From Sarcocystis neurona (Eukaryota; Apicomplexa; Conoidasida; Eucoccidiorida; Sarcocystidae), in assembly GCA_000727475.1 (NCBI GenBank), contig KL647288.1, positions 8,397,414 to 8,461,413 on the forward strand: 64,000 nucleotides of DNA. The letters run 5' to 3'. This document shows, one piece after another, positions 11,301 to 21,900 of the stretch (position 1 is the first letter of the stretch; each line of letters starts with the position of its first letter). The notes under the pieces are model-generated. The model did not search any database. It was not told where the DNA came from and was given only the letters and a program-made list of their open reading frames with translations. The position numbers and the translations under genes are program-made.

Positions 11301-13870
11301 ACCTGAAGAGCAGCAACACAGCATCAGACCGCGCTTCTTCTCATACAGCCGAACGACATGCATGCGCCTTCTCGCGTGCTACGCAGGGGCTTTCGGCATG
11401 CTCACAAGAACTCCTCTGGCATGCAGAAACACACGAAGGAAACCAGCTCTTGGCCAGTCAAAGGGCGGTGGACACACGCGCGCACACACAAATGCAGCCC
11501 CCACGTCGACGCATGCAGTGCGATACAAGCAGAAGCCCTTCTGGGAGATGCAGCTACGTATATTTCTTCTTCCTCCTTGATCCACACATGTGTGCGCCCA
11601 CAGATCCACGCGTCCGAGGAAGGACGCCAAGCGCTAGCAGCAGAAATGGCCTGCAGTCCCTCCATCGGTGTACGCGTGCACCACTACACACACACACGTG
11701 TACGCATGCGTGTTTGTGTGTCTCTGCAGGTCGACAGTTCACAGGCCTCTTCCCCCGCCGATCTTCGGGACATGCTGTTGCCGCCACCGTGTGTGCACGC
11801 GAGCGCAGCTCGAGCAGAAAGTAAAGAAGGACGGGACTCTTCTATGTGTGGGGACGATACCAAACGAAGGTAGAAGCGCCAGCCCGTCGCGGCGAACGCG
11901 GAGCTGCGCGGCAAAACGCCCCCTCTACCCTCGCCCTCCCCACGACGCTACACACACACAGACGTCCCAAGCGAACATGTAGGCAACGCCGTCACACTCT
12001 TGGATACGCGCAGACCCGCCCCTCGCTTTCTTTTCTTCTCCTCTGTCTCTCCACATGCACGCACGCATAGGCGATCATATACATGTACACCTAAAAAGTG
12101 TAAGCACAGACGTGCAGACAGGTATATGTAGCCCTGCGTCTCTCCGTCTCTCTGTGTCCGCCCTCGCTCGCGCGGTTTGCCTACATCAGAGCCACAGACT
12201 ATCATAACGCGCCCGTTATTACGCTTGATCCACGCATGCGCCTGTACAAGCATGCCGCCTCTCATCACGCACACGTATTTATTTCCACGGCCTGGACTCC
12301 CTGCCACCGACACTTGCGTTTCGTACAACGACATGAAGAAGCTGCAGGCATGTTGTGCTGCTGCTGCTGCTGCGGCTGCTACAGCTCAGAGATTTACGCC
12401 GACATGCGGCCGCGGGCGCGTGCTTGCTGCTTGCACGCTGACAAGCAGGTAGACGCCGGCGGGAGGAACACGCGGTGGTTGCAACCGCTGCTGCAGCAGC
12501 AGGGAACGGGAAGATCAAGAACTTACATGGCGCACTTTTCCATAGATGGAGAGTACGTTCTGTAAATCGATGGGGACGAGCGAGTAGCTCTGGGACGGGT
12601 ACTCGACGTATATGAGCATGCTGCCTTCCTCCTCGTCTTCGTCTACTTCAACGTCGTCGCGCAGTTCACGCGAAAAGTACGCGCTTGCAGTGGGGCGGCG
12701 GCTGCCGCTGCTGCCTCTGCGCCTTGCTGCAGCGGCTGGTTCCCTCCCTCCCCCGGAGCTGCTGCTGCTGCTCCTGCAGCAAAGTTCATCCTCTCGCGTG
12801 CTGTTGCCGCAGCCTCTGCTGCTGCGTCTGCTGCGCTCTCCTCCTCCTCCTCCTGCTCCCCCTGGCCGGTGATGCATCACGCGGTGGTTCTCCATCTCGT
12901 GGGAAGGCCCACCGCCTCCGTGTCTGCCTCCTCTATCACTCTCTGCCGGACCTGGTCCTGCAGGCGGTGGCCATCCTCCCTTTTCTTCCGCTGCTGCAGC
13001 AGCAGCCCGCCGGCCTCCGTCATGTCCTCTCTGACTTCTGCTGCTGCTGTGGCTGCTATTGCCGTGGTTGCTGTAGCTACTGTGGCCGCTGCTGCTGTTT
13101 CCGTTGTCCCCCTTCCGTGGGTGAGGGCCCCGCGCGGAAGCTGGTGCGGCGCCACCCGCCGCATTGCTGCCTGCGCCGCTGTACGTGTCTTCACTTGGAG
13201 CTGCTGTTGAGCCACTGCTGCTGAGAGAAGAAGAAAAGAACTGCTGAAGCTTGGACAGCTGCTGTTGCGCTGCGGCGGTTGGGGAGGACGCAGCGCAGGC
13301 AGAACCACCAACACCTGCTGCGCCCATGCAGCCCTCTATATTGTTGCTACCGCCGCTGCTGCTGCCTCCCAGCGACGGGGCAGGTGACGCTCCGAGCAAC
13401 CCTGCGTGGGGCGGCGGCGCGCCAGGCTGCTCTGCTCCAAGCTGCTGCTGCGGCTGCAAAGGGGCGACGAGACATGGCTGCGGCTGCAGCGGGAGCTGCT
13501 GCAGTTGAAGTTGCTGCTGCAGGTGCTGGTGGGGCGCATGGTGCTGCTGCTGCTGGACGGGGGGGTGTAACTGAAGCTGCTGCAACTGCTGCGGATTCGG
13601 CGGCGGCGCCACTGCACCCCCTCCCTGTGGGAGCGGATGGAGAAACACCTGCTGTGACGCCAGCAACTGCTGCTGCTGCAGTTGACCACCTGCAGCAGCA
13701 GCCCCTCCCCCAACAGGTCCTTGCGGCAGCAGCTGCTGCTGGCCCGCGAACAGCTGTTGCAGCTGCTGCAGCTGCTGCGACGGCTTCAGCAGCGCCTCCC
13801 CAGGAGCGCTTCCATCGCTGCCGCGACCCCCTCCGCCGGGGGCCAGAGGAACTGCAGATGCTCCATACAT
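5326..13870 (-). CDS. RRM-like plus KH domain RNA-binding protein (KHDC4/BBP-type KH), 5 exons
   Basis: Exons on the minus strand: 13870-12527, 11302-10333, 8543-8464, 6919-5556 and probably 5443-5326. All joins keep phase and give about 1291 aa; the last exon is the least certain. Residues 1-410 are low complexity (Gln, Ser, Gly). An RRM-like fold crosses the exon 1/2 junction (MLIYVEYPS as first strand, then VPIDLQNVLSIYGKV, AEVRI and a terminal LCVLPL). The KH domain, about 725-835, is spread over exons 2, 3 and 4: FDVTQALLGEHNSNISFIMEQ, a short loop, RLHLAISSDDFEAYQ, then MAEDLLQSVCEQF. The end helix (LLQ-V) and the spacing resemble KHDC4/BLOM7 and branchpoint-binding KH modules. Poly-Ala tracts and an Arg-Ser/Arg-Asp tail (about 1215-1245) follow, as in splicing factors. 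Inferred role: nuclear pre-mRNA binding or splicing. In-frame TAG upstream of the ATG supports the start. Confidence 0.75.
8030..8420. repeat. ACACAT/TATA-rich simple repeat in intron 3 of the KH gene
   Basis: Alternating CA and TA dinucleotide runs with recurring ACGTGTA and CATACGTA motifs, directly downstream of exon 3 on the minus strand. No coding potential. Confidence 0.7.
10182..10332. repeat. 52-bp tandem repeat, about 3 copies, in intron 2 of the KH gene
   Basis: The core ATGGGAGCAGCAG recurs at 10240 and 10292, with a one-base earlier variant at 10188, so the period is 52 bp. Copies differ at several positions. The array ends at the exon 2 donor, so the GT of the splice site lies in the edge copy. 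Confidence 0.8.
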
Positions 13871-16167
13871 AGTGACGGACGAACCAGGGAACTCCTACGT
13901 CACGTGGAGACGCAGGACTGCAGCACGAGTAACAACACAGGTGCCACGACGACTCCACAAACGCCGTCCAGGAGAGGGCTAGGAGACCGCCGGGGGAACA
14001 ACCTTGGGAACTGAAATTTACACACATACATATACATATGCATACCTATAAGTAGACAGTCGTAAAGACAGCCTCATACGTAAGAGTGTCATGTACGGCG
14101 TGCGCAGCTTGCACGAATCTGTCGATTTAGCCTCCTCACTTTACACAGCAAAGGCAGGAAGTAGACGCACAGACGCACGGGCACCGCTGGGCCCATGCGC
14201 GCCTGCAGCTGCACACGTGCAGACGTACGTGGGGAGAGACACACGGAAACGCATAGCTACACCCGAAGCAACAACCCCTGCGGCAGCGGTCCGGCAGGCG
14301 CAGCGGTGCAGTAGGAGCGGCGAGGGAAGGGCGGGGACACGCGCGGCGCCTTGCAGCACGAAGCTCTCGTGGACACACGCAGTGACAAAGGCAAAAAGGT
14401 CACGGCAGGGGCAGCAGCAAGAGCAGGAGACGCGGTCTGCAGACTCCCCCTCGCAGCAGCATTACCCCAAGGAGACAGAGGCAAAGTAAGAGAGAACTTT
14501 CTGCCATGCATCACGGGAGTTGCGCGTGTGTTGTACCTTGCTGACGACGCAGGCGCCTCTCTTGCTGCTGCAGTTACAGCTGCAGCTGCAGCTGTTGCTG
14601 CTGTAGCTGCTGATGCTGTTGTTGCTGCAGTACCGGGGAGGAGGCGGCTGGGTGAGTGCCTGGGAACGTGTATTAGGAGAAAAAAGATTGCACCGCTGCA
14701 GGTGGGTGTGTGTGCGCCAACGCCGTCTACGCCCTGATGATGCGGTCAGACAGCAGCGCCACAGCGCCACACAAAAAGCAACATGTGCGGACTCCGCAGG
14801 TGCAGCTGAAAAAACAGCAGCAGCCACAGCGAAGAAGAGTGCGCCTTGGCGTGAGAAAAGCTTGCGGCTGAACAGTGCCCCAAGAGGGTGGTGGTCCTGC
14901 TGTGGCGGGTGCTGCAGGCGCGTGGTGGTGTACTGCGACTCGTCCTCCTCTTTCGGCTGGTTCCTGAGCTGCTGAGGAGTCCGGCAGCTGGACCGGAAAT
15001 CTCGCATCCAGGCAGAACGGCAACAGCTGAAGAAGTGGACGGAGAGAAGAAATATAAGGCGTGGTCCGTCCGTTAGTCCTGGAGAGGGGCGACACACCCG
15101 ACGTGTTGTTGCGGTGCCCGTAGACAGAACGGCTCGCTGCTATGGGAGGTAGCTGCATATAGCAGGAGCGCAGCAGTAGGTGCTTCCCCTAACCACTGAA
15201 GCAGCAACAGCAGCAGCACCTGAACAAAACAGAGGAGGGGAACTAGCCAAAGTTTGTCGATAGCACTTTTACTGACGCGTCCTGCCCTGCTGCGGCTCTG
15301 CGCAGAGGGAAGCTGCACGTCCGCGGGCAAAGAAGCAGCAGCGGCGGCGTCAGCAGCACAAGCACGAGCACCCGCAGCAGGAGCAGGCCCCCCCGAATTT
15401 TGCGTGGGGAATGACAGAAGAACAGTCGTGGGGCGCTCCACCAGAGAAAAAGATCGAGCAATACGAAAAAAGAGGACGAAACCACCTGTAGCACAGCACT
15501 ATCAGCGAGAGCTGAGAAGCGGACCAGCACCTCACCTTCTGCTGCTGCGACATCGTTGTGTCCATCTGTCCTGACTGTTCTCGGCACGCACTCCTTGTGT
15601 GGACGCGAGTACGACGCAGAGGCGGCCCCTGTACAAGCACTTCTTATTGTTGAAGGGCCGCTGCTCCTGCTGCTGCTGCGCTGTTCCAGCTCCTCATGCA
15701 GTTGCGGCGGCGCCGCTGATCCTACGTGCCGAACCACTGTCGCTGCTATGCGAGAATAAGACCCTTACTGCCGCCCCCTTCTATCCCTGCTGCTGCTTTG
15801 CTCTCGCGTCCGCTTCTGCTGCTGTCGCTGCTGCTGCTGTCGCTGCTGTCGCTGCTGCCGCTGCTGCTGCTAGTGCTGCTGCTGTTGCTGCTGTTCCTGG
15901 TGCTGTTGCTGCTCCTGCTGCTGTTGCTGCTACTGCTGTTCCTGCGTGTGGTGCAGCCGCACCTGCAGCTGCTAGTACGCAATATACCGTCCGGTCTCCA
16001 ACACTGACCAAAACGCGCAGGTGGAGTGCTGCTGCTGCTTCTCATGCAGCACATGCACAACGAAAAAGCCATTTTTCCCCAGAGCGCGGCAGGTGTAGCC
16101 TTTCGAAGCGGGCCCTCAGCTGCGATGTTAGGCGCGACAGGTGGGAAAATGGCTTATGTCAGGCGTC
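13871..16167. other. CAG/CTG-rich intergenic region
   Basis: This lies between the 5' end of the KH gene and the 3' end of the small tail-anchored gene, both on the minus strand, so it should contain the KH gene promoter. Dense CTG tracts (14560-14640, 15650-15970) open long frames on both strands that encode Leu/Cys/Ala or Ser/Thr/Gln runs. A minus-strand ORF at about 15737-15490 has mixed composition and a possible donor. I could not connect it in phase to the downstream gene, so I leave it unassigned. Confidence 0.4.
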
Positions 16168-17566
16168 TCAGCCGCAGCAACAGTGACAACAACTTCCCGT
16201 CCGGCTGCGGCTTGTAATTGCTGCAGGGAAAATAGAAGAAGAAACGGCCGCAGAAACATTCATTACCAGCAGCGAAAGCAATACTCACAGCACAAGCCAT
16301 GACAGCAATAGCAGCACCAAAAGCCACTGCAGTAACGGCACTAGCACGCTTGCAGGCATACACCTGCAATGGGAAAGAATAACGAGGACCACACGGCCAC
16401 GCCCGTGGTATTCTACGAAGTTCGCTGAGTAGTAAAAGCCAGACGAGCGCGGCGGGTTGTGATTCCCACATACGTCAAACAATGATTCCTCGTCTGGCTC
16501 GGCGTCCAGAAGTAGGGGACCAAGGTATTCCGTACTGTGGTCGCTAGAGTGGCTTTGCGTATCTCCTCGGCACATCAGGTGCACGGGTGTACATCTGTGA
16601 ACGAATGGCAATTCGATATGCCATGGAAGTGTTGGTCCTTCTGTCAAATATACACGTAAGAGCAGCTGCCCTCTGAATATGGCTTTGCCTCGTAGTAGGC
16701 GCTTGCACACCTGAACGTGTAGACACATATATCGGCTTGTGTTTGACCAAATCTTTATGCGGAGGTGCACCCGTACATGCCGTGTCACACCGTTGGCGAG
16801 TGGTTGAAGCGCCCGTAGATCCAAGTAGTTGTGATCTGCAACAGCGAAGCACGACTAAGTATTATCTGCAACCTCCACTTCCATCTGTGCTCACCAGGAA
16901 TCTAGTGTTTTGTACGCATATGTTTGTCGCGTATAGCTGAGGGTATGCGCGCCTTCACTGCTTCCTGTGGTGGGTCACCGGTGCGCATTTTCTGCAGCAG
17001 AGCGGTCGGCCCTTCCCCAAAGAGGACGCTTCCTTCAAAACCCCAGCTGTGCGCGGAATCAGCGTTCCACGCATGTTGTGTTAACGCGTGACTAAATGTT
17101 TAGAGTGGAGCCCTATGACTGATGTATATGTGCAGAGGGGCGCTCCTCCGCAGAGGGCAATCGCCTGCCGTTGCTTTTCTGTCAGATCGTCCACGTCTTA
17201 GCACTCATGCGCACAACGGCACGTAGCAGGAAGAGATGGACAGGATTTGTTGAGTCCGTGACTATACACAGACAGATCACAACTTACATTTGCGTGCGAT
17301 GTGTACGCGTATATGACGACCATACACATATATATATATATGTATATGTATGTACGGCTGTATGCATTTGCAGTGTCTGTGGTTCTGTTGCGCTCGAAAT
17401 TTCAGACTGACGGGTAGGTGGCGATCAAGAATTGCGACAACCATAGTGTGCAGTAGAAAGCGCACACATCTACTCTGCGCGTGTATAATAAATATTACAT
17501 GAGCGTTCCCCCAGACTCCTTGTCTATGGCTGCTTGTATGGACGGCTGCATTTTCCCGTAAAGCAT
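16168..17566 (-). CDS. Small single-pass membrane protein with Cys-rich tail, 5 exons
   Basis: Exons on the minus strand: 17566-17499, 17046-16979, 16835-16474, 16363-16285 and 16220-16168; phases match at all four joins and give 209 aa. An in-frame TAG lies just upstream of the ATG. The N-terminal 160 residues are globular and free of homopolymers (for example GTLIWGFEGSVLFGEG, YLDLRALQPLANG). Residues about 172-192 form one hydrophobic helix (AVTAVAFGAAIAVMACAV), followed by a short tail ending in CCHCCCG. This looks like a tail-anchored membrane protein facing the cytosol, with Cys residues that could be palmitoylated; both are inferences. Introns are short (110-452 bp), with a strong GTATGT donor and a long pyrimidine tract before the last exon. 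I do not recognise the family. Confidence 0.65.
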
Positions 17567-18971
17567 TCGTCGTGCTGCGTTCTACTATAAAAACTTGCTG
17601 AACCGATTGCAGTGGGCCTTTTTTTCCCCCCAACAATGGGCGGGGTTCATGCGGCTCCACACCCGCAAGACGGAGGCCTTTTCCACTAGTGTCCGTGTTG
17701 CACAGTAACGTGGAGCACCACGCCAACGTTTGAAGCTATTAAGCTGTGTCGCGGCACCTGTTGGTGCTGCTACTGATTTTGCGCCTGCATCTGTTTGTGG
17801 TGGCACGTGTGTCCCTATTACTGTCACCCCACGTAGGGCGCTGCGGCTCGCCCTACGGCTGCTATGGCAGCGGGACCACAGCTAGCACTGCTGCCTCTGA
17901 AGCCGCGGGCCAAGGCTACTGCTGCAGCTGATGCAGCAGCATCATTCGCGCCTTTTGTCAGTAGCTGCGCGGGGCGGTCTTGTGCCCTGTGCAGCTGGGC
18001 CGCCGTGGTAGATTTCGCTGACGAAAAGGGCACTCGTGCAGGGGGTAAGGAGCGCACTGTACTTGGCCATAAAGAATGGCCTGCATACAGAAACTAACGA
18101 GTACCCAGAGCTACGCACGCGTACAGTACGCGGACGGCTGGACAACGCCTAGAGAACTAGATTTCTGTTGCACACGAGGAAGTATTCGAGCGGAGTGCTA
18201 CCGCTCGGTGCGGAATCGCAGGCGTGGAGATAATCCCGCTAGCCACAACGACCCACGCACAAACACGACTAGCTAGAAACGCCACTGTGGAGGTTGAAGT
18301 GCTCTACCAGAAGACGCCACGCGGGGGGTCGCCCACGAAGTGATGCGTGCGCACGGATGGTTCAAACAGCAGGACAGATACGTGTATTACTTCGGCCGCT
18401 GACAGACGTACCTGCGTGCATGCGCAGCTGTCGGCTGGCCAGCCGCGACTACGACAAAACGAGACACTGATCTACCTCTACATTAACTGCTATCTCTCCC
18501 CTTACCCGTCGATTTATGTGTGTAAATCTGCACCACCCTGCTCCCTTTGCCATCCTTAAGCTACGTGTATGTGTCAGACACACAGGTGCACAACAGCCGA
18601 GGGTACAGCTACGCTCAGAGAGCCTCCAGGACGTCACGGTGCATATAGCGCAGCACACGTCCCCGGCAGTCCGGCAGCCAGCCACATAGAAATGCGTGGG
18701 CATTAACTTTTGGGGTTGCTGGACAACAGGCACGTGCTTCTGTGGGCACCCAGTGCCGTCTAAGCGAGACGGGCACACACTTGCGGCGGTTGAGTCAAAA
18801 TGGGAGAAGGTGTGGCAGCAGCGCCACCGCTGCTCTTGTACAGCAGCTAAAGTAAGTGTCTGCTGCTGCGCGTTGTTTACTCTCCTCTTTGCATGTCAGA
18901 GCTCGGCAACAAAAGCAGCGGCCTCCGGCAGGGTGCGAAAAAACTCTCAGCACGAGCGCTGGAAAATTCTG
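17567..18971. other. Intergenic region upstream of the small membrane-protein gene
   Basis: This lies between the 3' end of the PH-domain gene and the start of the small membrane-protein gene and should hold the latter's promoter. Two minus-strand stretches (about 18753-18620 and 18110-17945) have mixed amino-acid composition and splice-like borders. I could not join them in phase to either neighbour, so they may be untranslated exons or chance. Confidence 0.35.
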
Positions 18972-21900
18972 TCAAGAAAAATCCACAAGGAGCGTCGAAG
19001 CTGCGGCTGCTGTGTGCTGTGCTGCTGCTGCCTGCTGCGCTGCTGCTGCCTGCTGTGCCGCTGCTGCGGCGAGCACTGAGGAAGGCGAGTCGACTGCAGA
19101 GCCTGGGGAGGACGGGAGGAGCGGCGGGCGAGAAAACGTCGCAGAGCCGCAGGACGAAGACCCGAGCGCAGAGGTGCTGCAGCCCTGCTGCCTGTCTTCC
19201 TGCATGCGCTGCAGCTGCTGCCTACGCTGCTGCTGCTGCTGTCTGCGCTGCTGGCGCCGCCGCAGAGATAGAGCTGCAGCAGCGTCCACCGGCGAGCACC
19301 CGCAGCCTGCTGCTCCGCCCTCCTCCGGCGGCTGCACCTCCAACGCGCCGATATTCTGCGGCAAAGAATTCAGCTTCGTCACGAGGCCGTTCATCAGAGA
19401 AGTCAGCTGCTCGACAACATACACACGCAACAGCAGCAGCGGCAGCAGCCACAGCAAGGCAGCGTCGCCAGCAGCACACACGCCCTCGCCACCCGCGCAA
19501 CAGCAGCTACTCCACACGCAGCACAGGCACAACAGGCAAAATTCGAAGTATACTCAGCAGTCTCTCAGCGCAGCCTACCACTCGATACCCGCAACCGGCT
19601 GTCCACAAACGCTTGCCTGTCTTCACCTACGCTGCTATACGTTGTGTCTACAAACCAAGTATCCGTGCAACGCCTTAGTAGCTGCAGGTACACATTATTT
19701 AAATACGCCTATATTACCACGGATCTCTGCACCCCCCCCGCCGGTCCCCTCCCCTGCTGTGTGGCGGCGCTTGGTCTCCGTCCCATCCCTCTCCGCGCAA
19801 GTAAAGATGGTGCACCTGCAGGCAGTCGCCTCTGCCGTGTGTGAGGACCCATGCATGCGACCTCGCGGCTGCGACGGCTGCATTACCCCCGTTGATTTCT
19901 GCGCTGTTGTATCGCAGTCATCATCACAGGCACACGTGGAAACTTTTTTGAAGAGAGAAGTGCTCCTGCCGAAGAAGGACTGAGACGACCAGCGCAAAAA
20001 GAGTTCCCCCTTTGCTGCGTGTCTCCACCCATGCGCCTGAGGAGGACCCACACACGTCGCAGGGCCAGTGTCTCCTAGCCCTTTTCTGTCCGCCCAACAC
20101 ACACGTATATGTATAGCTGAACATTTATTTATGTATATGATTCCTGCCCTCGCTTTACCTCTGTGCACTTGTGATTGTCTACATCTACAGCTAGATGTAC
20201 GGCTAACGACGCACGTATCTCTTCTATGTGTATTTATAGCTACCTCTTTGTACCTCTATTTACAACGACGTACGTATACATACACTCGTTGTTGTGGACT
20301 GCTATACTTATGTATATATTTCCTAATATGTATAGGTACACATTTCCTAATATATACAGGTATGTGTCTACATATCTACCCAGCTTTATTTGCATGCTTT
20401 CTACAGCTACTGACTTACACATCTCTGTGCGCATCTCTACATCAAGACAGCATGCATATACGTATTTCCTACACACGTGTTTCTGCTTGCATGTCCATAC
20501 TTGTAGTAAACTTGCGCGTTTCTACGTATGTACATATGTACATATATATACACGCACACTCGTATACGTACAAGTACACACCTTTGTAGTTTTACAACGG
20601 AAAAACAGGAAGTGAGACACAGAGAGATAGAGACCAGCCGCCGTCGCAGGAGCACTGTACGTCAATCCTTCCACCTGAAGTTCTCCTCTTCTCTTCCGAC
20701 GTTTACAGTCCCACTGCAGGTACTTCAGTTGTGTCTGCGCACGTCTAGCAGCGGCAGTGTGTCCCGCGCATGCATATGACGCAGGTGCCGGCTCACCTGG
20801 GAGCCCCACCGCTGCAGTTCGTCGGAGAGCTTCTGGTTGAGATGAGACACAGAGGCGGCGATATTGACGGGCGCCAGAGGAGAGTCACTTTGCTGGCTGC
20901 GGGCCAGCATGTCCTCTACATTTTCGAGATCCACTTCTGCTTTCCACAGCAGCTGGTTGATCGTCTTGAGTTGCTGCAGCTGGACCACCCACCCACGCAC
21001 AGACGTACAGCGCTGGGGCACAGGAGGTGGTCACAAGTATAGGTGTGGACACATGTGCGTACGTAGCACACACCTGGGGCACAGGAAGGGGCCAGAAATA
21101 TAGAGGGGGGCATATGTGTGTATGTAATACACACCTGTGGCACACCACCTGCGTGTAGACATGCTGCACTTGTCGCTCTATATCCGTCTGAAGTACACCA
21201 GCGACGTATCGGTGCCTGGCTCTTTCGTTCTCCTTCTTTTCCTCCTCTTTCTGCTGAATAAAGACGCGCGCCCTACAGGTAACGATACGTCTGCAGCCAC
21301 CCAATATATCGGTGCAAATGCAGACCCCCCGACCCCGCCGTCTCTGGGAGGGGTTGTGTGGCGAGCAAACGTATATTCGTTCATATGTCGAAGAAGGACA
21401 CGCACGCATACATACATCCGTTGGCACACGTGCGTAGGTGGACTCCGAGATGTTTGTAGGTAGACGGGTGTGTATGTACGGATGCGCAAGTGTATCTGTC
21501 TGAGCGCAAGTCTGTGTGTATCTGTATCTCTATGTATCGGTATCTGTACTTCTGTATATATATAGTATACGTGTAGGTATATATGTGAGTGTCTGTACAA
21601 ATGTATATGGACGTATATACGTATGTATGTGTACGTACACGCGTATATGTATACGCGTAAGTGTATGTATACACGTATGTGTATGTATGTGTTTGTGTAT
21701 TTAATAAATGTATGTGATTACACACGTATGTATTTGTGTACGTGTGTTTGTGTATGTACGTCATTTTACGTATGTATATATGTGTGTATGTACATAAGTA
21801 CGTATATGTGAATATATGTGTGTACGTGTACGCGTACACGTATGAACGAGTACACACGCACGTAGGCGTACACTGTCGTACGGGCCAGCGCTCTTCGTGT

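Noticed and set aside
18972..21253. Likeness of the last three exons of the PH gene to the coiled coil of nucleoporin Nup58
   Set aside because: Only loose helix spacing matches, the protein has no FG repeats, and it starts with a PH domain.
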